Assembly: GCA_964649415.1 (NCBI GenBank)
Contig: CAZYSK010000066.1
Span: 1-32,844 of the forward strand
Direction of reading: 5' to 3'
Length of the DNA stretch: 32,844 nt
Origin: CAZYSK01 sp964649415
GTDB taxonomy: Bacteria > Chloroflexota > Anaerolineae > B4-G1
Position numbers and translations under genes: made by a program. Every line of letters begins with the position of its first letter. The stretch's first letter is position 1. Positions 7,058 through 15,875 of the stretch are shown piece after piece. A model generated the notes under the pieces. That model was not told where the DNA came from and made no database searches. It worked only from the letters and a program-made list of their open reading frames with translations.

Positions 7058-7268
7058 CGCCATCAGGAATGGCGNNNNNNNNNNNNNNNNNNNNNNNNNN
7101 NNNNNNNNNNNNNNNNNNNNNNNNNNNNNNNNNNNNNNNNNNNNNNNNNNNNNNNNNNNNNNNNNNNNNNNNNNCGCCATCAGAATGGCGTGTCCAAACA
7201 GAAATGCGCGCCATCAGAATGGCGTGTCCAAACAGAAATGCGCGCCATCAGAATGGCGTGTCCGAACG
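7058..7268. repeat. 34-bp tandem repeat array interrupted by an assembly gap
   Basis: A 34-bp unit starting CGCCATCAGAATGGCG and ending AACAGAAATGCG is present head to tail at 7175, 7209 and 7243 (the last copy diverges after 21 bases), and a variant unit start lies at 7058-7074, just before 100 N (7075-7174). Each unit starts with a CGCCAT/ATGGCG hairpin. The true copy number is hidden by the gap. A related fragment lies at about 10098-10113 after the polymerase gene. Apart from this array and the polymerase ribosome site, the 303-bp stretch 7005-7307 holds nothing recognised. Confidence 0.9.
7075..7174. other. Assembly gap (100 N)
   Basis: Exactly 100 undetermined bases, the usual scaffold-gap filler, so the real length is unknown. 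Both sides are copies of the same 34-bp repeat, which explains why assembly failed here. Confidence 0.98.
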
Positions 7269-7307
7269 GCAACGGCGCAGCACCTCCGCCGAGTGTGAAG
7301 GAGGAAT

Positions 7308-10085
7308 ATGCCTCAGAACAACAAGCTGGTTCTGATTGACGGCCACGCCCTGGCCTACCGGGCGTTCCACGCCCTGCCCGAGGACATGCAGACGTCGCGT
7401 GGCGAGCTGACTAACGCGGTCTACGGTTTCACGTCCATGCTGCTCAACGTCCTGCGCGACGAGCAGCCGACCCACATCGCCGTCACCTTTGACAAAGGGC
7501 TCACGTTCCGTCACGAGATGTACGCCGAGTACAAGGCGCACCGGGTGAAGATGCCCGAGGAGATGCAATCCCAGATGGCGCGCGTGCGCCAGGTGGTGGA
7601 GACGCTGGGTATTCCCGTGTTCGAGCAGGAGGGATACGAAGCGGACGACCTGCTAGGGACGCTGGCCCGCCAGGCAGGAGAACGGGGCATTGACGTGCTC
7701 ATCGTCACCGGCGACATGGATCTGCTGCAGTTGGTGGACCAGCACACCCACGTCCTCACGTCCCGCTGGCGCTTCTCCGACACCGTGACCTACGACCTGG
7801 ACGGCGTCAAGCTGCGCTACGGCCTGGTGCCAAACCAGTTGGTGGAACTGAAAGCCCTGATGGGGGACAAGTCGGACAACATCCCAGGCGTGCGTGGCGT
7901 AGGCGAGAAAACGGCCACCAAGCTGATCCAGGAATACGGCACACTGGAGGCAATCTACGCGCACCTGGACGAGGTTCAGACCCGCTTCCGCAACAAGCTG
8001 GAGGCAGAGCGGGACATGGCCTTCCTCAGCCGCCGCCTGGGGACCATCGTGCGCGACGCGCCCGTACAACTTGACCTCAATGCCTGCCGCGTGCGCTCCT
8101 TCGACCGGCAGCAGGTGCTAGATCTGTTCCATGAGCTAGAGTTTCGCTCGCTGCTCGAGCGCCTTCCCATGCAGGCTCAGCCACAGCCGGCGGGCATACC
8201 CCAACAACTCAGCCTGTTCAGTCGAGGACCCGACGCAGTGACGGGGAGCACCGCCGCCCCTTCCGCGGCCTCTGGCGCACAGTACACGATCGTGGCCGAC
8301 GAGGAGTCGCTCTCCCAATTGGTGGCCCGGCTGGGCGACGCGCCCGCGTTGACACTCGACACGGAGACCACGAGCCCGGATCCCATGGAGGCCGAACTGG
8401 TCGGCATAGCGCTCACCGACGCCCCAGAACTGGGCTACTACATCCCGGTCAAGGCTCCTCCCGGCGACCCAAGGCTGGAGTTGAAGACAGTGCTCGCCTC
8501 GCTGAAACCGCTGTTGGCGGACGCGAAGCGCCCCAAGACCGGCCACAACCTCAAATACGATCTGACCGTGCTGCGGCGGGCGGGCCTGGATGTCGCAGGA
8601 CTGGCGTTCGACACAATGATTGCCGAATGGCTGATCAATCCAGCTTCCAAGAACTTGGGGCTGAAGAATCTGGCCTGGGCGCGGCTCAAGCAGCGGATGA
8701 CACCGATCACGGACCTCATCAGGAAGGGTAAAGGGCAACTGACCATGGACCGCGTGCCAGTTGCCCAGGCGGCTCCCTACGCCTGCGCCGACGTCGATAT
8801 GACGCATCGCCTGGCAGCAGTGCTGAAGGCCGAACTGGAGGAAAAGGAACTCTGGTCACTCTTCACCGACGTCGAGATGCCATTGATGCCCGCGTTAGCA
8901 GAGATGGAGATGGCAGGTGTCAGGCTTGACGTTGCCCTCCTCGACAGGATGTCTGAGGAACTGACCGGCCGGTTGGGCGAACTGGAAAACCAGATCCAGG
9001 ACGTAGTCGGCTACGCCTTCAACGTGAACTCGACCCAGCAACTCTCCGATGCGTTGTTCAAGACGCTGGGGCTACCCACCCAGGGACTGCGGCGGACCAA
9101 GTCCGGACACTTCTCGACGGCGGCCAACGTGCTGGAGAGGTTGCGGGGCAAACACCGTGTGATTGACCTCATCCTGGAACAGCGAGCGCTGGCCAAGCTC
9201 AATTCCACCTACGTGGACGCCCTGCCTCGCATGGTCAACCTACGCACCGGCCGGCTGCACACGTCCTACAACCAGACCGGGACCGTCACTGGGCGCATCA
9301 GCTCGAGCGATCCCAACCTCCAGAACATCCCCATCCGCACAGCGCTGGGACGGCAGGTTCGTTGCGCCTTCGTCGCTGAGCCGGGTTGGCAACTGATCGC
9401 CGCCGACTACTCACAGGTCGAGCTACGCGTGATGGCCCACATCTCGGGCGACGAAGGGCTGCTGAGCGCTTTCGCGCGCGGGGAGGATATCCACGCCAGC
9501 ACCGCCGCTGCCATTCTGGGCGTGCCTCTGGCAGACGTCACGGCCGACATGCGGCGGTTGGCTAAGGCGGTGAACTTCGGCCTTTCCTACGGCCAGACAG
9601 CCTACGGTCTGTCACAGGCGACCGGGCTCACGCAGGCCGAGGCAGAGGATTTCATCAAGGCCTATTTCGAGCGCTTTCCGAAGGTCCGAGCGTACATCGA
9701 TGACACCAAAGCGCAAGCTAAGCGCCAGGGGTACGTGGAGACGCTGCTGGGCCGCCGCCGCTACTTCCCCGAGTTGCAGCCCGGTGCCAAGGCCAGCCAC
9801 AACGTCCGTCAGGCCGCCGAGCGTATGGCGATCAACGCCCCCATTCAAGGCACTGCTGCTGATATCATCAACATCGCGACGATTCGCCTGCACCGTGCCC
9901 TTCAGGAGAGCGATCTCCAGGCGCGGATGACCCTCCAGGTGCACGACGAGCTGGTCGTCGAGACCCCCGACGCGGAGGTGGCGACCGTTGCGCCCCTGAT
10001 GCGCACGATCATGGAGAGCGCCTTCGACCTCAAAGCGCCTCTCAAAGCCGACCTAAAGACAGGCCAGAACTGGGGAGACCTGTAG
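7308..10085 (+). CDS. polA: DNA polymerase I
   Basis: 925 residues with all three domains. The 5' nuclease is at about 1-290 (LVLIDGHALAYRAFHAL, EADDLLGTLA, GDKSDNIPGVRGVGEKTA). The 3'-5' exonuclease is at about 325-510, with its acidic set apparently intact: DTET, GHNLKYD, and YACADVD. The polymerase has motif A (AADYSQVELR), motif B (RRLAKAVNFGLSYG, with Phe at the ddNTP-discriminating site) and motif C (LQVHDELVVE). It fills gaps and removes RNA primers in repair and replication. GAAGGAGG lies three bases before ATG 7308. It stands alone and converges on the aminotransferase gene. An intact proofreading set is worth noting, since many thermophile PolA proteins have lost it. Confidence 0.98.
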   Translation: MPQNNKLVLIDGHALAYRAFHALPEDMQTSRGELTNAVYGFTSMLLNVLRDEQPTHIAVTFDKGLTFRHEMYAEYKAHRVKMPEEMQSQMARVRQVVETLGIPVFEQEGYEADDLLGTLARQAGERGIDVLIVTGDMDLLQLVDQHTHVLTSRWRFSDTVTYDLDGVKLRYGLVPNQLVELKALMGDKSDNIPGVRGVGEKTATKLIQEYGTLEAIYAHLDEVQTRFRNKLEAERDMAFLSRRLGTIVRDAPVQLDLNACRVRSFDRQQVLDLFHELEFRSLLERLPMQAQPQPAGIPQQLSLFSRGPDAVTGSTAAPSAASGAQYTIVADEESLSQLVARLGDAPALTLDTETTSPDPMEAELVGIALTDAPELGYYIPVKAPPGDPRLELKTVLASLKPLLADAKRPKTGHNLKYDLTVLRRAGLDVAGLAFDTMIAEWLINPASKNLGLKNLAWARLKQRMTPITDLIRKGKGQLTMDRVPVAQAAPYACADVDMTHRLAAVLKAELEEKELWSLFTDVEMPLMPALAEMEMAGVRLDVALLDRMSEELTGRLGELENQIQDVVGYAFNVNSTQQLSDALFKTLGLPTQGLRRTKSGHFSTAANVLERLRGKHRVIDLILEQRALAKLNSTYVDALPRMVNLRTGRLHTSYNQTGTVTGRISSSDPNLQNIPIRTALGRQVRCAFVAEPGWQLIAADYSQVELRVMAHISGDEGLLSAFARGEDIHASTAAAILGVPLADVTADMRRLAKAVNFGLSYGQTAYGLSQATGLTQAEAEDFIKAYFERFPKVRAYIDDTKAQAKRQGYVETLLGRRRYFPELQPGAKASHNVRQAAERMAINAPIQGTAADIINIATIRLHRALQESDLQARMTLQVHDELVVETPDAEVATVAPLMRTIMESAFDLKAPLKADLKTGQNWGDL

Positions 10086-10128
10086 CCTTCCCGCCCACGC
10101 ACTATCAGAACGGCGACTCTCTCAAGGG

Positions 10129-11310
10129 CTACGGTGCCGCGCCGAGCTTGGCCAGCGCCTCGGACATGCGCTCAAGCGCAGCACGGATGTTGCCCATCGA
10201 GTTCGCAAAGCACAGCCGCAGATACCCCTCACCGGCGCTGCCGAAGGCGCTCCCCGGCAGCACCGCTACGCCTGCTTCTTCCAGAAGGTAGTTGGCCAGC
10301 CAGTTGCTCGTGCGGCCAAAGGCCGTGACGTTCGGGAACACGTAGAGCGCACCCTGCGGCGAAAGGCACCTAACGCCCGGGATCGCGTTCAGGCCCGCCA
10401 CCAGCACGTCCCGCCTCTGTTGATACTGGGCCACGACCCGCTCGACCTGGTCTTGCGGGCCGGCCAATGCTTCCAGCCCAGCGTATTGGGTGAACGTGGC
10501 CGTACAGCCAACTGAGTGAGTCAGCAGCAAGGCGACCCGTTCCGCGAGCGCTTCCGGCATGATCCCGAAACCAAGCCGCCAGCCGGTCATGGCATAGGTC
10601 TTCGAGAAACCGTCGCAAATCACGGTGCGCTCGCGCATGCCGGGCAGAGTGGCAATGCTAGGCACCTGCACATCGTCGAAGACGATGCGGGTGTAGATCT
10701 CGTCGGAGAGCACCCAGATGTCGTGACGCTGCGCCATGGCGGCGATGTGCTCGAGCACGGACAACGGGAGCACGCCACCGGTGGGATTGCTGGGCGAGTT
10801 GAGGATGATCAATCGCGTGCGCTCACTCACCGCGCGGTCGAAGATCTCCAGGTCGAAGGCGAATCCCTGCTCCTCCCGCAAGGGCACAGGCACAGGAACG
10901 CCCCCGGCCACGCCAATCATAGCCGAGTAGGTAGGGAACTCGGGGTCAGGGTAGATCACTTCGTCGCCCGGACGAACGAGCGCCAGGGTGGGAAAGAACA
11001 GCGCCGGCTTGGCACCGGGGCCGACGACGACCTCTGAGGCTTGCACATCCATACCCAGGCGCTGTCCGGTGTACTCAGCGATGGCCGCGCGCAGAGCCGG
11101 GACGCCCGCCGGTGGATTGTAGCGTGTGTGCCCCTCCTGGATAGCGCGAACTCCAGCCTGCTTCACGTTCTCAAAAGTGGGCACGTCCGGTTGCCCGATC
11201 TCCAGGTGGACGATATCGCGGCCTTCGGCTTCCATGGCCTGAGCCTGGGCCAGTACCTGGTAGGCCCCCTCTGGGGCCAGGTGCCTGACGCGTTCAGCGA
11301 ATTCCATCAT
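10129..11310 (-). CDS. Class I/II pyridoxal-phosphate aminotransferase
   Basis: A 393-residue fold-type I aminotransferase of the aspartate aminotransferase Ib-gamma type. Seen are the substrate region IVHLEIGQPDVPTF near residue 33, NSPSNPTGG near 170, LSDEIYTRIVFD near 198, and the Schiff-base lysine in DGFSKTYAMTGWRLGF (about residues 233-248), followed by a phosphate-binding Arg. It should move an amino group between an amino acid and a 2-oxoacid; aspartate, aromatic amino acid and alanine specificities all fit this family. The start is ATG 11310, with GAGGGG seven bases upstream; an ATG at 11307 is the next codon. It is monocistronic and convergent with polA. A short repeat element lies just upstream of its start. 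Confidence 0.93.
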   Translation of the reverse strand: MMEFAERVRHLAPEGAYQVLAQAQAMEAEGRDIVHLEIGQPDVPTFENVKQAGVRAIQEGHTRYNPPAGVPALRAAIAEYTGQRLGMDVQASEVVVGPGAKPALFFPTLALVRPGDEVIYPDPEFPTYSAMIGVAGGVPVPVPLREEQGFAFDLEIFDRAVSERTRLIILNSPSNPTGGVLPLSVLEHIAAMAQRHDIWVLSDEIYTRIVFDDVQVPSIATLPGMRERTVICDGFSKTYAMTGWRLGFGIMPEALAERVALLLTHSVGCTATFTQYAGLEALAGPQDQVERVVAQYQQRRDVLVAGLNAIPGVRCLSPQGALYVFPNVTAFGRTSNWLANYLLEEAGVAVLPGSAFGSAGEGYLRLCFANSMGNIRAALERMSEALAKLGAAP

Positions 11311-11353
11311 GTTTCACCCCTCGGTTTCTGTTCTCGTTGTTACCACTCAGCCA

Positions 11354-11473
11354 AGGTGGGACGCACTTGGTTTTCGTTCGAGGATTCGACTTCCAGGACC
11401 TACAAACGCTTCAATAGCCATCAAAGGCGGACGTCCGCGTCCGCGTTTTCGGGGCAGGAAGTACGTCCCACCT
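11354..11473. repeat. MITE-like element, AGGTGGGACG family
   Basis: The 15-bp end AGGTGGGACGCACTT (11354-11368) is matched by its inverse AAGTACGTCCCACCT (11459-11473), 14 of 15 bases. About 90 bp lie between, including the palindrome CGGACGTCCG. The same arm pair occurs perfectly at 19252-19285. No coding sequence is inside. Confidence 0.75.
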
Positions 11474-11584
11474 GAACAGCAACTTCTCGTTCTTGTGCCG
11501 AAATGATACCACCGTTGTCCCGTTTTTGGAAGCCCTTTTGCGCCGCCGCGCACGCGCGCAGTCCGTCATCTATCGTCCATCTAT

Positions 11585-11612
11585 TTGACAATGCGGGGGG
11601 CGATAGTATAAT
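11585..11612 (+). promoter_or_regulatory. Consensus sigma-70 promoter of the corrinoid/folate operon
   Basis: TTGACA (11585-11590), a 16-base spacer and TATAAT (11607-11612), both hexamers perfect. The predicted start near 11619 gives a leader of about 260 bases before ATG 11881, which includes a repeat element. Confidence 0.8.
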
Positions 11613-11695
11613 CATCCCTCAGTGTGCAACGCGATTGCACGAAATGGGACAGGCAGACAGACGTACCCGTATTTCATTATGTTGAACCTCTCACG

Positions 11696-11816
11696 AGCAA
11701 CAGGAACCAGGTTTCTTGGCCTTGTTTTATGGAGTAACTCATCATAGGCTTCACGGTAGCCGCAGTCAACAATCCGGCGGATACACGGCATCCAGTAGAG
11801 AGAAACCTGGTTGCTT
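11696..11816. repeat. MITE-like element, AACCAGGTTTCT family, copy 1
   Basis: AACCAGGTTTCT (11705-11716) is answered by the exact inverse AGAAACCTGGTT (11801-11812). The outer bases AGCAA and TTGCTT extend the arms after a short bulge. Copy 2, with the same arms and spacing near 100 bp, is at 24691-24790. It lies in the untranslated leader of the methyltransferase gene. Confidence 0.75.
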
Positions 11817-11880
11817 GGGTTTTCCTCGACCGATCCCCCCCTGTGTCGTGCAGACAACACAGTAAACCTAAGGAGGCATA

Positions 11881-12747
11881 ATGGACACGATTCTCAAGAG
11901 CGCGAAGAAGACCGTGGTGATCAGCCCCGAGAAACCGACGGCACTCATCGGCGAGCGGATCAATCCCACCGGAAAGAAGCGGCTGGCGGCTGCCCTCTGC
12001 GAAGGCAACCTGGACATCGTGCGCAAGGAGGCCCTGGCGCAAGTGGACGCCGGCGCAGATGTGCTGGACGTCAACGTAGGGGCCGCTGGCGTGGATGAGG
12101 TGGACCTGCTGCCCAAGGCCGTGCGGCTCGTCATGGAAACGGTTGACTCGCCTGTGTGCATAGACAGCGCCGATGTAGACGCGCTGCGCGCCGCGCTGGA
12201 CGTTCACCGAGAAATGGCACCGGATGGCAAGCCGCTCATCAACTCGGTGAACGGCGAGGAAGAGCGCCTGAGTGCCGTGCTGCCCCTCGTGGTTGAGTAC
12301 AAGGCGGCTGTCATCGGCCTGGCGATGGACGACGACGGCATTCCCAGCACGTCAGAGGACCGTCTGGCCGTGGCCCGGAAGATCGTCGAACGGGCGGAGG
12401 GGCTGGGGATTCCCCGCGAGGATGTCGTGATTGACTGTCTGGCGCTGACAGTGGGCGCCGACTCGCAGGCTGGCCTGGTTTCCCTGGGGGCTATCCAGAT
12501 GGTGCGCGCCGAACTGGGCGTCAATATGACGCTGGGTGCCAGCAACGTCTCCTTTGGCCTGCCAGAGCGCGAGGTGATCAACTGGGCCTTCCTGGCGATG
12601 GCCATCCAGAACGGGGTGAACTGCCCCATCGTGGACGCGGCGAAGGTCCGCCAGGCGATTCTGGCGGCTGACATGCTCCTGGGGCGCGACGACTATGCCA
12701 TGCGCTACATCCAGGCATACAAGAAACGCCAGAAGAGCAAAGCATAG
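11881..12747 (+). CDS. Methyltetrahydrofolate:corrinoid methyltransferase (AcsE/MtgA-like)
   Basis: A 288-residue pterin-binding TIM barrel (PF00809). Signatures are LIGERINPTGKKRL near residue 21, DVLDVNVG near 60, VCIDSADVDAL near 93, PLINSVNGEEER near 117, and a long LALTVGADSQ / LGASNVSFGLPER section near 180-235 that is standard in AcsE, MtgA and related enzymes. It moves a methyl group between the N5 of methyl-THF and the cobalt of a corrinoid protein. The corrinoid protein is encoded two genes downstream. The length is normal for the stand-alone enzyme. TAAGGAGG lies six bases before ATG 11881. It is first in a co-directional run driven by the promoter at 11585. The direction of methyl flow (to or from folate) cannot be decided. 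Confidence 0.92.
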   Translation: MDTILKSAKKTVVISPEKPTALIGERINPTGKKRLAAALCEGNLDIVRKEALAQVDAGADVLDVNVGAAGVDEVDLLPKAVRLVMETVDSPVCIDSADVDALRAALDVHREMAPDGKPLINSVNGEEERLSAVLPLVVEYKAAVIGLAMDDDGIPSTSEDRLAVARKIVERAEGLGIPREDVVIDCLALTVGADSQAGLVSLGAIQMVRAELGVNMTLGASNVSFGLPEREVINWAFLAMAIQNGVNCPIVDAAKVRQAILAADMLLGRDDYAMRYIQAYKKRQKSKA

Positions 12748-12794
12748 TCCAGCAAGGCATAGCACGCGACGTTAGGTAGTGTGAAGACAAAGGC

Positions 12795-12824
12795 GATGCA
12801 CTTCATCGGTCGATGAAGCGCATC
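12795..12824 (+). promoter_or_regulatory. Hairpin before the ASKHA gene
   Basis: GATGCACTTCATCG (12795-12808) and CGATGAAGCGCATC (12811-12824) are inverse with one mismatch around a 2-base centre. A third partial arm (GAAGCGCATC) runs up to the ATG at 12844. The ribosome site of the gene is weak, so this structure may limit its translation; no T-run follows, so it is not a typical terminator. Confidence 0.45.
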
Positions 12825-12843
12825 GGCTGGTGAAGCGCATCTT

Positions 12844-14883
12844 ATGAGCATTGCACTGGGTATAGACACAGGCGGCACGTACACCGACGCGGTGCTGGTG
12901 GACCAGGCTAGCAACGCCGTGTTGGCCAGTGCCAAGGCCCTGACCACCTATCACGATCTATCCATCGGAATTGGAGAGGCCGTGACGGCTGCACTCGACG
13001 GCCGGGCAGTATCCCCCGCCGATGTGAACCTGGTGGGCCTCTCGACCACGCTGGCGACCAACGCTGTGGTCGAGGGCCGGGGCAGCCCGGTGTGCCTGAT
13101 GCTCATCGGCTATGATCCGGCCCTGATCCAGCAATACGGATTCGATCAAGATTTGGTGACGCAAGACGTGGTCTACCTACGCGGTGGGCACGATGTGGAA
13201 GGCAACGAGGTCAAGCCACTGGATGAGGCCACGGCGAGAGACGCGATCCTGGCCCGGCGCGAGCACGTGGAGGCATTCGCAGTTTCGGGCTATTTCGGCG
13301 TGCGGAACCCGGCTCACGAGCTACGCATTCGGGATCTAGTCGCCGAGTTGACCGCCTCTGCAGACCGGGGTCCTCTACCCGTCACCTGCGGTCACGAGCT
13401 GACCACACGCCTCAACTCCGTGCGCCGGGCGACCACGACGGCCCTCAACGCCCGCCTGATTCCGTTGTTGCGGGAACTCATCGCCACCGTTCGCCGGACG
13501 TTGGACGGGCTCGGCGTCGTTGCCCCGCTGATGGTGGTCAAGGGCGATGGTTCGCTGGTCCGTGCCGGGTGGGCTATGCATCGACCCATCGAGACGATTC
13601 TGTCTGGACCGGCGGCCAGTGTGGTGGGAGCCTGGCACCAGGCGGACCGTCAGGACGTGTGGATGGTGGACGTGGGAGGCACGACGACCGACATCGCCGT
13701 TTTGCATAGGGGGCGTCCACGGCTGAACCCGGAGGGGGCACAGGTTGGCCGGTGGCGCACAATGGTCGAAGCGGTAGATGCCCACACGATCGGGCTAGGC
13801 GGCGACAGCCTGGTCCACCTGGATGGCGAACGTGTGATGAGAATCGGGCCCCGCCGCGTGATGCCGCTGTGCATGCTGGCGCACCTGCACCCGGAGATCG
13901 TGGACGAACTCCGACGGCAGGGTCAAACACCGCAGCGACCGGACGCGATCGGGCAGTTCGTGCTCCTGCAACGCCAGGAAGTGCCCAGGTTACCGGACGA
14001 TGACCAGGCGCTGTTACAACAGATGGCACAAGGCCCCCAGTCGTTGAGCCTACTGATCGAACGGCTGCGCTACGGCGCTTTGGCGATGAGGCGGATCGCG
14101 AGGTTAGAGGCACAGCGGTTGATCCTGCGGGCTGGATTCACGCCCACCGACGCGCTGCACGTATTGGGCCGCTTCGAGAACTGGGACACCGAGGCATCGC
14201 GCCTCGGTGCGGGCTTCCTGGCCAAGCAAGTCGGCCTCTCTGTCCCCGCGTTCTGCGAGCAGGTCGTCGCCGGTGTGTCGGACCGGGTCACGACCGCGCT
14301 GGTCAGCAAAGTGCTGAGCGACGAGATCGACGGCGCGGCACCGAGGCGGTACGTGCCCGATTGGCAACGCGAGCCCGCGGCAGGGGCACTGCTGAGGCGG
14401 GCGCTGGGCGAAGCACCGCAGTCGGACATAGGCTGCCAGTTGACGCTGCGACAGCCAATTGTCGCCGTCGGTGCGCCAGTCGAGGCCTACCTGCCGCGGG
14501 TAGCCGAACAACTGGGCACCGAGATGGTCATCCCTCCTCGCGCGGACGTGGCGAACGCCATCGGCGCTGTGGCGGGTGGCGTGGTGTTGCAGCGGCGGGT
14601 GCTGATCCAGCCCTTGAGCACCAACGAGCACATTCGCCTGCATCTGCCTGACGGGGTGCACGACTTCGCCTCGCTGGAGGAAAGCGTGGCCTACGCGAGA
14701 CGAGTCATGTCTGATCATCTGAGGACACTCGCAGGCCAGGCCGGTGCCGACCAGGCGGAGGTGCAGATAGAGCGGGTGGACCATGAGGCGTCTGTTCAGG
14801 CCGAATGGGGGCAGCGGATCTACCTGGGCACAGAGTTGACGTTTACGGCCGTAGGACGGCCGAGCCTGACGCGGCGGGTATAG
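12844..14883 (+). CDS. HyuA-like ASKHA-fold ATPase (hydantoinase/oxoprolinase family), possible corrinoid reactivator
   Basis: 679 residues with the hydantoinase/oxoprolinase N- and A-domains: phosphate-1 loop LGIDTGGTYTDAVLVD (5-20), GLSTTLATNAVVEGRG (about 66-81), phosphate-2 loop MVDVGGTTTDIAVL (about 277-290) and a glycine-rich adenosine region near 545-590. This family couples ATP use to ring opening when paired with HyuB, but no HyuB gene is in the window. The gene is instead sandwiched between a methyl-THF:corrinoid methyltransferase and a corrinoid protein. Corrinoid enzymes need ATP-driven reduction after oxidation, and other ASKHA proteins do this, so a reactivation role is my inference. 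No iron-sulfur cysteine cluster like that of RamA/RACE proteins is visible. The ribosome site is weak. Confidence 0.85.
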   Translation: MSIALGIDTGGTYTDAVLVDQASNAVLASAKALTTYHDLSIGIGEAVTAALDGRAVSPADVNLVGLSTTLATNAVVEGRGSPVCLMLIGYDPALIQQYGFDQDLVTQDVVYLRGGHDVEGNEVKPLDEATARDAILARREHVEAFAVSGYFGVRNPAHELRIRDLVAELTASADRGPLPVTCGHELTTRLNSVRRATTTALNARLIPLLRELIATVRRTLDGLGVVAPLMVVKGDGSLVRAGWAMHRPIETILSGPAASVVGAWHQADRQDVWMVDVGGTTTDIAVLHRGRPRLNPEGAQVGRWRTMVEAVDAHTIGLGGDSLVHLDGERVMRIGPRRVMPLCMLAHLHPEIVDELRRQGQTPQRPDAIGQFVLLQRQEVPRLPDDDQALLQQMAQGPQSLSLLIERLRYGALAMRRIARLEAQRLILRAGFTPTDALHVLGRFENWDTEASRLGAGFLAKQVGLSVPAFCEQVVAGVSDRVTTALVSKVLSDEIDGAAPRRYVPDWQREPAAGALLRRALGEAPQSDIGCQLTLRQPIVAVGAPVEAYLPRVAEQLGTEMVIPPRADVANAIGAVAGGVVLQRRVLIQPLSTNEHIRLHLPDGVHDFASLEESVAYARRVMSDHLRTLAGQAGADQAEVQIERVDHEASVQAEWGQRIYLGTELTFTAVGRPSLTRRV

Positions 14884-14996
14884 CAAGAGCCGTATCGCTG
14901 GATCGGGGAAACCCACGCTCCTGGCGTGTTAGGAACCAAGAATAGAATGCGCGACGCATTCGCAGGCAAGACGTATCATCAAGGAGGTTATCGAAA

Positions 14997-15632
14997 ATGG
15001 CAGGTGTCTTAGAGGATATCGCATCGAAGCTGTATGCCGGTGACGCAGACGAGGTCGCCAGCCTGGTTCAGAAGGCGCTGGATCAGGACATGAAGCCCGA
15101 AGAGATTCTGTCAGGCGGATTGATCGCCGGCATGGACGAGGTGGGCAAGGATTTCAAAGCCGGGGACCTCTTCGTGCCTGAGGTGCTGATCGCGGCCCGC
15201 GCCATGCACGCCGGTATGGGCGTTCTGCGCCCGCTGTTGGCGGAGAGCGACATGCCCAGCGCGGGCAAGTATCTCATCGGCACGGTCCAGGGCGACCTGC
15301 ACGACATCGGCAAGAACCTGGTCAAGATGATGATCGAGGGCGCTGGATTCGAGACGGTTGACCTGGGGACCGACGTGCAACCCCAGGCCTTCGTGGAGGC
15401 CGTGCGCGAACACCAGCCCGAGATCGTGGGCATGAGCGCCTTGCTGACCACCACCATGGTCAATATGAAGGCCACGATCGAGGCGCTGGAGGAGGCCGGC
15501 TTGCGCGACTCGGTCAAGATCATGATAGGCGGCGCACCGGTGACCGCGGCCTACGCCGAGGAAATCGGAGCCGATGCCTATGCGCCCGACGCGGCCAGCG
15601 CCGTGGACGTCGCACGGGGCTTTGTCGGCTAG
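14997..15632 (+). CDS. Corrinoid (methyl-carrier) protein, MtbC/MttC family
   Basis: 211 residues with a helical B12-binding cap (about 1-85, with FVPEVLIAARAMHAGM) and a Rossmann-like B12 domain. The cobalt-ligand motif D100-L-H102-D-I-G105 is intact; SALLTTTMVNM and MIGGAPVTAAYAEEIGADAYAPDA complete the signature. It carries a methyl group on cobalt between a substrate-specific methyltransferase and the folate enzyme encoded at 11881. A strong AAGGAGG lies nine bases before ATG 14997. No MttB-type or other substrate methyltransferase is present in the window, so the methyl donor or acceptor is unknown. The C-terminus (VDVARGFVG) is normal for the family. Confidence 0.95.
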   Translation: MAGVLEDIASKLYAGDADEVASLVQKALDQDMKPEEILSGGLIAGMDEVGKDFKAGDLFVPEVLIAARAMHAGMGVLRPLLAESDMPSAGKYLIGTVQGDLHDIGKNLVKMMIEGAGFETVDLGTDVQPQAFVEAVREHQPEIVGMSALLTTTMVNMKATIEALEEAGLRDSVKIMIGGAPVTAAYAEEIGADAYAPDAASAVDVARGFVG

Positions 15633-15691
15633 ACCACGTCAAGCGCGGAGCGCGTAGCGGCCAACGCTGGCGCATGTAGACAATAAACACG

Positions 15692-15726
15692 GCCCTCCCG
15701 CAGATCCTCAGATCTTGCGGGAGGGC
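15692..15726. promoter_or_regulatory. Strong hairpin after the corrinoid gene
   Basis: GCCCTCCCGCAGATC (15692-15706) pairs almost perfectly with GATCTTGCGGGAGGGC (15711-15726), loop CTCA. No T-run follows on either strand, so it is either a mRNA 3'-end stabiliser or a processing signal. Between it and the next gene lie direct repeats of GCGGCAxxCCGGTATG type (about 15783-15840) and nothing coding. Confidence 0.55.
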
Positions 15727-15875
15727 ACAAGCGCAATCAGTCGCAGCCAGACCAGGAGGCGCATGGCGTCGCTCATATGATGAAGCGGCACACCGGTATG
15801 CGGCGCATCGGTATGGGTGGCATTCCCATACGCGGCATCCCTCCTCTCAGACCAGCCACCTAAGGAGCGCGCGGT

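Larger units (their letters stand above)
11311..11880. other. 570-bp intergenic region with two palindromic elements and a promoter
   Basis: Between the divergent aminotransferase and methyltransferase genes lie an imperfect inverted-repeat element (11354-11473), a consensus promoter (11585-11612), a small hairpin GTGCAA/TTGCAC (11622-11638) and a second inverted-repeat element (11696-11816) inside the leader of the methyltransferase gene. I found no gene and no B12-box (GCCACTG) of a cobalamin riboswitch. Confidence 0.8.

Noticed and set aside
7175..7268. Short repeats that could be taken for a CRISPR array
   Set aside because: Units follow one another directly with a constant 34-bp period and no variable spacers; no cas gene is near.
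11613..11880. Cobalamin riboswitch in the leader of the corrinoid operon
   Set aside because: No B12-box (GCCACTG) or matching junction could be found; the structure seen is explained by the repeat element.
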